A DNA stretch of 64,000 bases from Sulfurospirillum sp001602955 (GTDB lineage: Bacteria > Campylobacterota > Campylobacteria > Campylobacterales > Sulfurospirillaceae), in contig LVAC01000002.1 in assembly GCA_001602955.1 (NCBI GenBank), positions 124,001 through 188,000 of the forward strand. The letters are read 5' to 3'. Under the pieces are notes generated by a model that saw only the letters and a list, made by a program, of their open reading frames with translations, was not told the origin of the DNA and did no database searches. Positions 25,971-34,531 of the stretch are shown here, piece by piece; position 1 is the first letter of the stretch; each line of letters opens with the position of its first letter. Position numbers and translations under genes: made by a program.

Positions 25971-25979
25971 CTCTTAACG

Positions 25980-26669
25980 TCACGCTTGGTTTAAATTGCT
26001 TTGCAGTGTTTGATTCATCGCATCGTACATTTTCTCAAACCATTGCTCGTCGGCTTTGGGATCGATGGGATCAAGAAAATGCACATGGACTTCTCCGCCG
26101 TTTGCCATAAAGTTTTGCGAGTCGAGAACGTAGCGCGCACCCGTGATGAGAGCAGGTTGTACGACAAGGTCCAATTTTTCCGCCAATGCTTTGGCTCCGC
26201 TTTGGAATTTTAAAAGTTTATCGCCTCTTCCTCGCGTACCTTCGGGAAACATCGCAAGCACGCGACCTTCGCTAACGCGCTCTTTGCCTTCTTTAAGCAT
26301 TTTGATAATGGAGCGTTTATCTTTTCGATCGATCGAAATCATACGAGGTGCCGGGATAATATGCCCAAAAAGTGGAATATCTTCGATCTCTTTTTTAGCG
26401 ATCCAACAGAGATTTTTAGGGTAAATCGCTTCGAGCGTCACGATGTCGAGTAAACTTTGATGGTTCATAACCAACAAAGTCGTCTTAGGCGAAATGTCGC
26501 CGTGGGTGACGATCTTAAATCCGATCAAATAGGTTTGAAGATTGGCCCACGTTTTTCGAATGCCGTGCGTACGGTTTCGAAACAGATACATTAAAACGAT
26601 CGTGATCAAAACGGTCACGACGAATTCGATCATAACGAAAAAAGCTCTAATTCTGGGTAATATTTTCAC
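25980..26669 (-). CDS. plsC: 1-acyl-sn-glycerol-3-phosphate acyltransferase
   Basis: A 229-aa inner-membrane enzyme that adds the second acyl chain to lysophosphatidic acid. Catalytic motifs are NHQSLLD (HX4D, about residues 68-74), the substrate-binding FPEGTRGRGDKLLKF and the ITGARYVL region. One N-terminal membrane helix is present. The start taken is GTG at 26669, overlapping the previous gene by 23 bp with GGATGGA upstream; an ATG at 26633 is an alternative. A strong terminator follows. Confidence 0.92.
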   Translation of the reverse strand: MKILPRIRAFFVMIEFVVTVLITIVLMYLFRNRTHGIRKTWANLQTYLIGFKIVTHGDISPKTTLLVMNHQSLLDIVTLEAIYPKNLCWIAKKEIEDIPLFGHIIPAPRMISIDRKDKRSIIKMLKEGKERVSEGRVLAMFPEGTRGRGDKLLKFQSGAKALAEKLDLVVQPALITGARYVLDSQNFMANGGEVHVHFLDPIDPKADEQWFEKMYDAMNQTLQSNLNQA

Positions 26670-27753
26670 GTTGCGTCCATCCTATTTTCCCATCAGGAAG
26701 TAAGATTTTGATGTAATTATCGCGATCGCCGAGCCTTTCGACGTCCAGCATTTTATCGTTCGTAAAAAAAACCGTGGAGCGTTCGGTCGGCAAAATCATC
26801 AAAGCACTGTTGGCTTTGAGTTTGACTTTATTTAAAGGGTTTTTATCCAAGAAAAACAGTGCCGTAAAAATCAAAACGGGAAGCAGATAGTACCAGCGTC
26901 GTTTCTTTAAAAGAATGACAAAAAAGACAAAAGCAAAAACACCGTAAGCGATCGTTTTGTAAAACTCGAAAATACTCTCTTTCGGGTTGAGCCCCAGTTG
27001 GGTACTGACTTCGTCGCTTTCGATGATGACCGGAAGCGTTATTTTTTGAAATTTATTGCTCGGAAGATCAAAATAGGTAAACTCGAATTCGCGTTGATAA
27101 TTGGGGATAATGGCGTAATAGTAAATCTTCTCGCCGTTAGCGGTTTGAGAGTACGAATCGATGCCGCTTTTAGCGATACCGCCGAGTTTAAAATCTTGCA
27201 GATTCGCACCGCTTGTTTCAATCTCCAAAACAACGATGACGTTTTTAGCGTCGAAAGTCGTCGTTTTGTACTTATTGACGTTAAACGATTGGGCGATAAC
27301 GTTGCAAAAAAGAGGATCGCTTTTGAGTTGAACGACGGAAGGAAGACTTAAGCCGATGATTTCGCTTTCTAAGGCTTCTTGATTTTGAATCAACGAGACG
27401 CTTAAACGCGGCATAGAAGCGTTTTTAGACGTGATTTTGAAAAGAAACGTCGCATAATACGTATTGGAACCCGCAGATTCCCATGTCGCTTGAGGATTGA
27501 GGACGACGACGTTAGAACCTTCGGAAAAAGTGTTACTTAACGCATCGACTTTGCTTTTGGCGACGATGGCTTTAACTTTAACGCTAAAAACTTGTCCGAT
27601 ATAGACTTTTTGCGGGCTGGATTCGAGCGAGACGAACAGCGATTTGGAGCGTGACGATGTTTCCGCAAAAACCCCTTCTTCGGCATAAAGGCTTTGGAAG
27701 AGGATAGCAAGAAGGATAAACGGAAGTAAAAAACTTCGTATAAGCTTAGTCAA
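26647..27753 (-). CDS. BatD-like periplasmic/membrane protein with C-terminal SH3 domain
   Basis: A 368-aa protein from the TTG at 27753 (GAGG before it), overlapping the purQ stop by 8 bp; the frame opens further upstream inside purQ, but that part is shadow. A signal peptide (LIRSFLLPFILLAILFQSLYAEE) is followed by a beta-rich region with the BatD-like pattern SSPQKVYIGQVFSVKVKA, a membrane helix (TIAYGVFAFVFFVILL) and a C-terminal SH3-like domain (NYIKILLPDGKIGWTQRENI). The same position, between purQ and plsC, is held by a periplasmic protein in Campylobacter jejuni. Function is unknown; a role in envelope assembly is inferred. Confidence 0.68.
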   Translation of the reverse strand: MTKLIRSFLLPFILLAILFQSLYAEEGVFAETSSRSKSLFVSLESSPQKVYIGQVFSVKVKAIVAKSKVDALSNTFSEGSNVVVLNPQATWESAGSNTYYATFLFKITSKNASMPRLSVSLIQNQEALESEIIGLSLPSVVQLKSDPLFCNVIAQSFNVNKYKTTTFDAKNVIVVLEIETSGANLQDFKLGGIAKSGIDSYSQTANGEKIYYYAIIPNYQREFEFTYFDLPSNKFQKITLPVIIESDEVSTQLGLNPKESIFEFYKTIAYGVFAFVFFVILLKKRRWYYLLPVLIFTALFFLDKNPLNKVKLKANSALMILPTERSTVFFTNDKMLDVERLGDRDNYIKILLPDGKIGWTQRENITQN

Positions 27754-28417
27754 GAAAACCTCGGAGCATTTTGACGCCGTCGTCTGAGCCCAAAATCGCT
27801 TCAATCGCACGCTCGGGATGCGGCATAAGACCGAAAACGTTTTTGGCTTCGTTACAAATGCCCGCAATCGCGTCGATCGAACCGTTAGGATTTTGAGGAG
27901 TGCCTTTTTCATCGCAATAGGTTAAGAGAACTTGATGCTTAGCATAGAGTTCTTTGAGACCTTCCGGATCGATGTAAAAACTTCCCTCACCGTGAGCGAT
28001 AGGGATGTTGAGCACTTCGCCAACAGAACATCGGCGTAAAAAGGTATTGTCGTTGTGAACGACTTTTAAGTGATGAAATTGCGAAATAAAATGGACGTTT
28101 TCATTACGTTTCATCGCTCCGGGTAAAAGACGTGCTTCGACTAGCATTTGAAATCCGTTACAGATACCGAGTACCTTTCCGCCTTGTTGGGCAAACGCGA
28201 TGACGGCTTTCATAATCGGCGAAAATTTAGCAATAGCCGCGCTTCGTAAATAATCGCCGTAGCTAAAACCTCCGGGGAGAACCACAAGATCGGTTCCCTC
28301 GGGTAATTTGTCCTCTTTATGAAAAACCAAAACGACTTCTTGACCCAATTTTTCGAACGCATATTTCGTATCGATTTCACAGTTGGTTCCCGGAAATACC
28401 GCGACGGCGACTAACAT
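27746..28417 (-). CDS. purQ: Phosphoribosylformylglycinamidine synthase subunit PurQ
   Basis: Glutaminase subunit (223 aa) of the three-part FGAM synthase; it supplies ammonia to PurL in purine synthesis. The triad is visible: the Cys in KVLGICNGFQML, then the C-terminal His and Glu in FGLMPHPERAIE. N-terminal VAVFPGTNCE is typical. The ATG at 28417 overlaps the purS stop by 7 bp; the upstream extension of the frame lies inside purS and is not used. purL is not in the window. Confidence 0.96.
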   Translation of the reverse strand: MLVAVAVFPGTNCEIDTKYAFEKLGQEVVLVFHKEDKLPEGTDLVVLPGGFSYGDYLRSAAIAKFSPIMKAVIAFAQQGGKVLGICNGFQMLVEARLLPGAMKRNENVHFISQFHHLKVVHNDNTFLRRCSVGEVLNIPIAHGEGSFYIDPEGLKELYAKHQVLLTYCDEKGTPQNPNGSIDAIAGICNEAKNVFGLMPHPERAIEAILGSDDGVKMLRGFLD

Positions 28418-28656
28418 GCGGGAAACTCGATCGTATAGTTTTCGATAACCGTATTGGCTAAGAGTTCTTCGCACATAACGGTTACGCGCTCTTTTGCCTT
28501 GGCTTGATCGTCGGTCGCAACGTCGAGAATAATCTGCTTTCCGATACGTACGTCGCCGACTTCGTCAAATTTGAGCGAAGCGAGCGCATGATGGACGGCT
28601 TTTCCTTGCGGGTCGAGGACGCCGTTTTTCAGTTGAATATTGACAATAACTTTCAT
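28411..28656 (-). CDS. purS: Phosphoribosylformylglycinamidine synthase subunit PurS
   Basis: An 81-aa protein (VNIQLKNGVLDPQGKAVHHAL, then MCEELLANTVIENYTIEF) that bridges PurL and PurQ. It sits between purC and purQ, with the normal size and order for the three-subunit enzyme. Confidence 0.95.
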   Translation of the reverse strand: MKVIVNIQLKNGVLDPQGKAVHHALASLKFDEVGDVRIGKQIILDVATDDQAKAKERVTVMCEELLANTVIENYTIEFPAC

Positions 28657-28677
28657 CGTTTCGTTTTCCTTCAGTAT

Positions 28678-29391
28678 TTAGTGCGAGAGTATACGTTTTA
28701 AAACCTCTTCGTAAGCGACTTTGACGCTGCCGAGACCTTGTCTAAATCTATCTTTATCGAGTTTTTCGTTGGTATCCATATCCCAGAAGCGACAGCTATC
28801 GGGGCTGATTTCATCGGCAAGAAGAATCGTGCCTTCTTGATCGACGCCGAACTCGACTTTAAAATCGACGAGTTTGAGTTTGCGTTCTGCGAAAAAGCTT
28901 TTCATGATTGCGTTGATTTCGCGACCCAAACGTTTGAGTTCTTCAAGATCCGATTCGCTTTTGACGAGATTGAGCAATAAACAATGTTCGTCGTTGATAA
29001 TAGGATCGCCGAGTGCATCGTCTTTATAATAAAATTCTACCAAGGTAAACGGAAGAACCGTACCGTCTTTGATACCCAGACGTTTCGCCAATGAACCGGT
29101 TGCGATGTTACGGACGACCACTTCGATAGGAATAATTTTAACTTTTTTAATCAATTGGTGCGTATCGTCAAGCGTTTTGACCAAATGCGTTTGGATACCG
29201 TGTTGTTCCAAAAGATGAAACAACTGCGTACTGATTTTACAGTTGAGTGCGCCTTTTCCTGCTTCATTGCCTCTTTTTTCGGCATTAAATGCCGTCAAAT
29301 CGTCTTTAAACTCGGAAATCAAGAGATTTTCGTCATCGGTTACAAAAAGTTTTTTACCTTTACCTTCGTATATTAACGCACCTTTGTTCAC
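28678..29391 (-). CDS. purC: Phosphoribosylaminoimidazole-succinocarboxamide synthase
   Basis: A 237-aa SAICAR synthase that joins CAIR and aspartate using ATP in purine synthesis. Landmarks are YEGKGKKLF (nucleotide-binding start), DDLTAFNAEKRG, PIEVVVRNIATGSLAKR, VDFKVEFG and ADEISPDSCRFWD. The start is GTG with GAGGAGC upstream. A 21-nt gap separates it from purS. Confidence 0.97.
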   Translation of the reverse strand: MNKGALIYEGKGKKLFVTDDENLLISEFKDDLTAFNAEKRGNEAGKGALNCKISTQLFHLLEQHGIQTHLVKTLDDTHQLIKKVKIIPIEVVVRNIATGSLAKRLGIKDGTVLPFTLVEFYYKDDALGDPIINDEHCLLLNLVKSESDLEELKRLGREINAIMKSFFAERKLKLVDFKVEFGVDQEGTILLADEISPDSCRFWDMDTNEKLDKDRFRQGLGSVKVAYEEVLKRILSH

Positions 29392-29405
29392 AGAAAGCTC
29401 CTCGC

Positions 29406-30749
29406 TTATTTTTTAATAGAAAGTACCTTGATAATGTCAACGGCACTTTTGAGTTGTAAATCTTTGTAAAGATTCTCTTGGGTTACGATCTCTTTATTGG
29501 TTGTTTTAGAGTCCTTACCGCCCTTCGCTTTTGTTTTTGCCTCTTTCGTATCCGCGACCGCGGTTGTTTTATTTTCGTCTACTTTTTTAAGTTCACTTTC
29601 AAGGTGTTTTTTCAAATCTTTTTCTTTAATCGTCTGTTCGTTGGTTTTATTCGGTACGTCGCCGGGATAAACGACGATGTCCGGCACGACGCCTTCGGCT
29701 TGAATGGTACGACCGCTTGGGAGGTAATAACGTGCAATGGTTAAGCGGATGGCTTCGTTATCGACGACGGGAAGAATGGCTTGAACGCTACCTTTACCGA
29801 ACGTTTTTTCACCGACGATGACCGCGCGTTTGTGGTCTTGTAACGCACCGCTGACGATTTCGCTGGCACTGGCACTTCCGCCGTTGACGAGAACGACCAA
29901 CGGTTTTTTGGTAATCATATCGGCTTTGTTGGCTTTATATTCGGCGTTTTCGGACTCGACGCGTCCTTTTTGCGAAACGATGATGCCCTCGTCGACGAAA
30001 AGGTTGACCAATCCGACGGCTTGGTTGAGAAGGCCTCCGGGATTGTTGCGGAGATCTAAAATAATACCTTTAACGTTTTTGTTTTTGTTGATCGCTTCTT
30101 GAACGTCGCCTACGATGTTTTTATCAAAGTTAACGACGCGAACGTAAAGCATGTTTTCGTTTTCAACCGTTTTGGTATAAACCGATTCGATTTTAATAAT
30201 ATCGCGGACGATGGAGATGAGTAGGGGTTTTGTCTCGCCTTCGCGTACCAAGGTTAACTCGATACCGGTACCGGGTTTACCTCTCATGATATTGACCGCT
30301 TCGTCAATCGTCATATTTAACGTTGATTGTTTATTGATTTTTAGGATAATGTCTCCGGCTTTGACTCCCGCTTTATCCGCAGGCGTTCCTTCCATCGGAG
30401 CGATAACGGTTAAGGCTCCGTCTTTTTGACCGACGGTAATTCCTAAACCGCCGAATTCGCCTTCAGTTTGAATTTTAAGGTCTTTAAGATGTTTCTCGTC
30501 TAAATACGAAGAGTGCGCGTCAAGGTTGGTTAAAAGTCCTTCGATCGCTTTCGTGACGATATCGTCGATTTTAAGGTCGTCGACGTAGTATTTTTCAATC
30601 GTAGCCAAAACACGCGTAAATTTGGCAAGCGATGCAAGACGACTTTTTTCTCCTTCGGGAGTTTCCGCAAAGAGTGTCGAAGAAAAAAACGTTATGAGGG
30701 CTACAAACGTAGCGGTGAAGCCGAGGGCGGCAAAAGATGGATGTTTCAT
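29406..30749 (-). CDS. ctpA: Carboxy-terminal processing protease CtpA (S41 family)
   Basis: A 447-aa secreted serine protease with a signal peptide (FAALGFTATFVALITFFSSTLFAE), a PDZ domain (GEFGGLGITVGQKDGALTVIAPMEGTPADKAGVKAGDIILKIN is its core) and the S41 catalytic region. The nucleophile Ser is in NGGSASASEIVSGAL and the Lys in VGEKTFGKGSVQ. A Lys-rich tail follows (about 395-430). It trims periplasmic proteins from the C-terminus. It is the first gene of the minus-strand run leading to purC, with a 14-nt gap. Confidence 0.95.
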   Translation of the reverse strand: MKHPSFAALGFTATFVALITFFSSTLFAETPEGEKSRLASLAKFTRVLATIEKYYVDDLKIDDIVTKAIEGLLTNLDAHSSYLDEKHLKDLKIQTEGEFGGLGITVGQKDGALTVIAPMEGTPADKAGVKAGDIILKINKQSTLNMTIDEAVNIMRGKPGTGIELTLVREGETKPLLISIVRDIIKIESVYTKTVENENMLYVRVVNFDKNIVGDVQEAINKNKNVKGIILDLRNNPGGLLNQAVGLVNLFVDEGIIVSQKGRVESENAEYKANKADMITKKPLVVLVNGGSASASEIVSGALQDHKRAVIVGEKTFGKGSVQAILPVVDNEAIRLTIARYYLPSGRTIQAEGVVPDIVVYPGDVPNKTNEQTIKEKDLKKHLESELKKVDENKTTAVADTKEAKTKAKGGKDSKTTNKEIVTQENLYKDLQLKSAVDIIKVLSIKK

Positions 30750-30922
30750 AGGGTGTGTTTAACTCCTAGCAAGAGATGCATATATTTGGAGTGTTGATTA
30801 TAGTGGAAGTTCCCTAAAATTTCTATGAAATCCGAGGGAGGATCGGTAGGTTTAAAACGTTTGACAGGTCGGTATTTAATGCTAAAATAGTCGCCATACA
30901 TAATGCCTTGGTGCTAAATAAA

Positions 30923-30943
30923 CTTGACAACAATAGACTAAAG
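30923..30943 (+). promoter_or_regulatory. HAIR-like HspR operator at the clpB promoter
   Basis: CTTGACA-N7-ACTAAAG. The HspR box (HAIR) is CTTGAGT-N7-ACTCAAG; the arms match at 5/7 and 6/7 positions with exact spacing. It covers the -35 and half the spacer of the promoter at 30924. A related site occurs before cbpA-hspR (57131). Confidence 0.6.
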
Positions 30944-30952
30944 TTATATAAT
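30924..30952 (+). promoter_or_regulatory. Sigma-70 promoter of clpB
   Basis: Perfect consensus TTGACA (30924-30929), a 17-nt spacer and TATAAT (30947-30952), 25 nt before the clpB start. A perfect promoter under a repressor operator is typical of heat-shock genes in this phylum. Confidence 0.8.
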
Positions 30953-30976
30953 AGCGTAAAAATCAAAGGAGATGCG

Positions 30977-33550
30977 ATGAACTCACTTTTTGAACAACTA
31001 ACCAATCAAATGCGCGAAGCGATAGAAAGTGCTATTAGCCTATCTTTACATTCGAAAAATCAAGAGGCAACCCCTGTACATGTACTTTGGGGATTGATTA
31101 CCAATTCGGCTTCGATTCTTAATCAAGTCTTTACTAAAATGAACATCGATAAGAGTGCTATCGAACTTGAAGTCAAAAGCGAAATTCAAAAATTACCGAC
31201 GGCTTCTTCGGTGACGAAAGAGAATATTACCGTTTCACGTGCCTTAGTCGAGACGCTTCAAAAAGCCGAAGGCTTAATGAAACAAAAAGGCGACAGCTAT
31301 TTATCGGTCGATACGTGGCTTTTGGCAAACGTCGACAACGATCCTTTTAAAAAGATTTTGGGTAAATACTTAGACTTATTGCAATTTAAAAAGAATCTTG
31401 AAGCGTTGCGCGGCGGTAAAAAAATCGATAAGCAAAGTGCGGACGACAATCTTGAGTCTTTGGATAAATACGGTATTAATTTGACCAGACTTGCGAGCGA
31501 AGGCAAACTTGATCCGGTGATCGGACGCGACGAAGAGATCAGTCGTATGATGCAGATTTTGATTCGTAAGACGAAAAACAATCCGATCTTAATCGGCGAA
31601 CCCGGTACGGGTAAAACGGCGATTGCCGAGGGATTAGCCTTGCGTATCGCGCACAACGACGTGCCTTTAAGCTTGCAAAACAAAAGCGTGATTGCGCTTG
31701 ATATGAGTGCATTAATTGCCGGAGCCAAATACCGCGGCGAGTTTGAAGATCGACTCAAAGCCGTCATCGACGAAGTGAAAAAAAACGGCAATATCATCTT
31801 GTTTATCGACGAAATTCACACCATCGTCGGTGCGGGTGCCAGCGAAGGCAGTATGGACGCGGCGAATATCCTCAAACCCGCCCTTGCCAGAGGCGAGCTT
31901 CACACCATCGGTGCGACGACCTTAAAAGAGTACCGCAAGTATTTTGAAAAAGATGCGGCGTTGCAACGTCGTTTCCAACCGGTCACGGTCAACGAGCCGA
32001 GCATCAACGAAGCGTTACAGATTTTACGCGGTATTAAAGAGCATCTTGAAGCCCACCATAACGTTAGCATTCAAGACTCCGCACTGGTCGCGGCGGCAAA
32101 GCTAAGTTCGCGTTACATTAGCGATCGTTTTTTACCCGATAAAGCGATCGATTTGATCGACGAAGCCGCGGCAGAACTTAAAATGCAAATCGAGAGCGAG
32201 CCCACCGAGCTGAGCCGTATTAAACGTGCTATCAGTACGCTGATGGTTGAAAAAGAGGCACTTTTGATGGAAAAAAACAAAAAGAACGACGAGCGTTTGC
32301 ATGCCATTGAAAAAGAGCTTAGCGATGCTAAAGAGAAGATGCACGCGCTTGATGCACAGTTTGAAAACGAAAAGAGCGTTTTTAACGACATCGCTTCCAT
32401 CAAAAGCCAAGCGGAAGCCTTGAAACGAGAAGCGGAAAGTGCGAAAAAACGCAGCGAGTTTAACAAAGCCGCCGAGATCGAGTACGGTAAGCTACCTGAA
32501 CTCTTAAAACAAGAGGACGAGCTTAAGGCTAAATGGGAAAAGATGCAAGAGAGCGGGACGTTGCTTAAAAACAGCGTCGATGAAGAGATGATCGCAACGA
32601 TCGTCAGTAAATGGACGGGCATTCCGGTGACGAAAATGCTCCAAAGCGAGAAGACGAAAGTCTTACATGTCGAGGCGTATCTCCAAAAAGAGGTTATCGG
32701 GCAAGACGAAGCGATTAAGGCGATCGGTCGTGCGATTAAACGTAATAAAGCAGGTCTTAGCGAGCAAAACAAGCCGATCGGCAGCTTTCTTTTCTTAGGA
32801 CCTACGGGCGTGGGTAAAACGCAAAGTGCCAAAGCGTTAGCGAACTTTTTGTTCGATACGACCAAAGCGCTGATACGTTTTGATATGAGCGAATACATGG
32901 AAAAACATTCGGTCAGTCGTTTGGTCGGTGCGCCTCCGGGCTACGTCGGTTACGATGAGGGTGGACAACTCACCGAAGCGGTACGACGAAAACCTTACAG
33001 CGTCGTATTATTCGACGAGATTGAAAAAGCGCACCCCGATGTGTTTAACATCTTGCTTCAAGTCCTCGATGAAGGACGATTGACGGACAATAAGGGCGTG
33101 ACGGTCGATTTTAAAAATACGATCATCATTTTAACGTCCAATATCGCTAGTAGCAAAATTATGGAGTTTGAGGGCGAAAAACGTCAAGAAGAGGTGATGA
33201 AAGAGCTTCGTGCCTACTTTAAACCCGAATTTCTCAATCGTTTGGACGATATTGTGATCTTCAATCCGCTCACCGAAGACGGTCTTAGAGAGATCGTGAG
33301 CATTATGTTTAAAGAGATCGAAACCAAACTTGCCGGCAAAGAGATCAAAGCCGAATTGACAACTGCCGCAAAAGCGTTGATCGCCGAAGCGGGATTTGAT
33401 CCGGTCTACGGAGCACGTCCTTTAAAACGCGCTTTGTATGAGTTAGTGGAAGACAAATTGGCGGAGCTGATTTTGGAAGATCGGTTGCATGAGGGTGAAA
33501 ATATCGTCATCGATGCCCAAGAAGGCAAAATCGTCATTCGAAAAAAGTAA
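30977..33550 (+). CDS. clpB: ATP-dependent disaggregase ClpB
   Basis: An 857-aa AAA+ protein that extracts polypeptides from aggregates with DnaK. It has the Clp N-domain (about 1-150), AAA module 1 with GEPGTGKTAIAEG and LFIDEIHTIVGAG, a coiled-coil middle domain (about 400-520, shorter than in E. coli), and AAA module 2 with GPTGVGKTQSAKAL, GAPPGYVGYDEGGQLTE and VLFDEIEKAHPDVFN. The IGF/L loop needed for ClpP binding is absent, which separates it from ClpA/C. The ATG at 30977 follows AAAGGAGATGCG; the frame is open to 30908 but through the promoter. Likely repressed by HspR. Confidence 0.97.
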   Translation: MNSLFEQLTNQMREAIESAISLSLHSKNQEATPVHVLWGLITNSASILNQVFTKMNIDKSAIELEVKSEIQKLPTASSVTKENITVSRALVETLQKAEGLMKQKGDSYLSVDTWLLANVDNDPFKKILGKYLDLLQFKKNLEALRGGKKIDKQSADDNLESLDKYGINLTRLASEGKLDPVIGRDEEISRMMQILIRKTKNNPILIGEPGTGKTAIAEGLALRIAHNDVPLSLQNKSVIALDMSALIAGAKYRGEFEDRLKAVIDEVKKNGNIILFIDEIHTIVGAGASEGSMDAANILKPALARGELHTIGATTLKEYRKYFEKDAALQRRFQPVTVNEPSINEALQILRGIKEHLEAHHNVSIQDSALVAAAKLSSRYISDRFLPDKAIDLIDEAAAELKMQIESEPTELSRIKRAISTLMVEKEALLMEKNKKNDERLHAIEKELSDAKEKMHALDAQFENEKSVFNDIASIKSQAEALKREAESAKKRSEFNKAAEIEYGKLPELLKQEDELKAKWEKMQESGTLLKNSVDEEMIATIVSKWTGIPVTKMLQSEKTKVLHVEAYLQKEVIGQDEAIKAIGRAIKRNKAGLSEQNKPIGSFLFLGPTGVGKTQSAKALANFLFDTTKALIRFDMSEYMEKHSVSRLVGAPPGYVGYDEGGQLTEAVRRKPYSVVLFDEIEKAHPDVFNILLQVLDEGRLTDNKGVTVDFKNTIIILTSNIASSKIMEFEGEKRQEEVMKELRAYFKPEFLNRLDDIVIFNPLTEDGLREIVSIMFKEIETKLAGKEIKAELTTAAKALIAEAGFDPVYGARPLKRALYELVEDKLAELILEDRLHEGENIVIDAQEGKIVIRKK

Positions 33551-33556
33551 GCCTTC

Positions 33557-33587
33557 AAAGTTACATGTAAGTCCTACATGTAACTTT
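33557..33587. terminator. Terminator between clpB and the convergent gene, built from two ACATGT palindromes
   Basis: A perfect 13-bp inverted repeat AAAGTTACATGTA / TACATGTAACTTT with a 5-nt loop lies in the 39-bp gap between convergent genes. As at 23923, each arm is centred on TACATGTA. Confidence 0.65.
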
Positions 33588-33589
33588 CT

Positions 33590-34015
33590 TTAGGGTTGAC
33601 AATCTTTGTATTGAACGGAAAATTTAAACAATTCGGTGTTGTTTAGATCGTAGAAAACGTAAACGAAAACGGCACCGTGTTTTAACAACTGCTTGATCTC
33701 TTCATCGCTACACAAATAGCTTCGATTGTTCTCAAACGTCGTTTTGATGAGCGTACCTTTGTCGGTTTTCAGGATGGTTTGAATCATTTCGTTATGCGAA
33801 TTGATGCGGTTACGGTACTCGATCGCGTTTTGAAAACTCACGACGTCCACGAGTGTGGTGTAGTCGTCCAAAAGCATCGGAATATGCTCTTTGGTGCCGT
33901 CTTTGATAATCGATAAAATTTTGGGAATATCTTCCTCTTTGAAATTATCGTCGTCGGTGACGTCATTGGCGAAAAGCGACGTGAGAAGTGCTACAATAAT
34001 CGCGTATTTTTTCAT
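33590..34015 (-). CDS. Secreted hypothetical protein
   Basis: A 141-aa protein with a signal peptide (KKYAIIVALLTSLFAND) and a mixed helical body; LCSDEEIKQLLKHGAVFVYVFYD near the C-terminus resembles periplasmic proteins of this phylum that I cannot name. Two cysteines (one in YLCSDEE, one four residues from the end) could pair. It is transcribed towards clpB and away from the Cys-rich gene at 34091. Confidence 0.65.
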   Translation of the reverse strand: MKKYAIIVALLTSLFANDVTDDDNFKEEDIPKILSIIKDGTKEHIPMLLDDYTTLVDVVSFQNAIEYRNRINSHNEMIQTILKTDKGTLIKTTFENNRSYLCSDEEIKQLLKHGAVFVYVFYDLNNTELFKFSVQYKDCQP

Positions 34016-34090
34016 AACCTTATTCCTTTGAGCGAATTTTACTATAAAATTCTCAATATAACGGTCTTTTTTTCAAGGAAACGACAAATT

Positions 34091-34531
34091 ATGAGCTATT
34101 TGCATTGGTTTGAAGCACATGCTAACAAACATCACGCGATTATCGTTAAACTTTTGATGCAAAAGATGTCCAAAGAAGCGATCATCGACTATTTTACGTT
34201 TGAAAAGATGCGCTTGAACGAGCCGGATTTTTGCCCTTTGTATGGAGATTGTCAAAAGTGCCATACGATGGAGAAACTGAATTGTTATTTGTGCGCTTGC
34301 CCGCATTTTCGGTTTAACGATGAGGGTATTGCGTGCCGCGAAGGGATAACGTATAAAAGCACTTGTGCGATCGATTCACGCAAGGGACGATACGCGGTTT
34401 TTGCAAATGTTGCGCATTTGGATTGTTCTTTGTGCACGGTTCCCCATACCGAAGCGTTTATCGCAAAACACTTCGATTTGGAGTGGAAACACCTTATGAG
34501 AGCGTGTCTTGAGCATGCTCTAAAGGCGTAG
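34091..34531 (+). CDS. Cysteine-rich small domain protein (PF04071 type)
   Basis: A 146-aa protein with a ~65-residue helical N-terminus and a Cys/His cluster matching the 'cysteine-rich small domain' family: FCPLYGDCQKCH, NCYLCACPHF, a GIAC segment and DCSLCTVPHTE. Such clusters probably bind zinc or an iron-sulfur centre. The function is unknown; related domains are found in anaerobes, some near cobamide genes. The start at 34091 has TCAAGGAAACG upstream; an earlier in-frame start gives residues unlike the family. The 3' end overlaps convergent rraA by 38 bp. Confidence 0.75.
   Translation: MSYLHWFEAHANKHHAIIVKLLMQKMSKEAIIDYFTFEKMRLNEPDFCPLYGDCQKCHTMEKLNCYLCACPHFRFNDEGIACREGITYKSTCAIDSRKGRYAVFANVAHLDCSLCTVPHTEAFIAKHFDLEWKHLMRACLEHALKA

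Noticed and set aside
30840..30976. CIRCE (HrcA) element before clpB
   Set aside because: Only a lone GTGCTAA is present; the paired TTAGCACTC half is missing, while an HspR-like box fits better.
32113..32898. Long open frame (261 codons) antisense to clpB
   Set aside because: It mirrors clpB codon structure, has Ser/Leu-rich low-complexity translation, no ribosome binding site and no family pattern. Similar antisense frames opposite copA, htrA, lysC and glutamate mutase E were dropped for the same reason.
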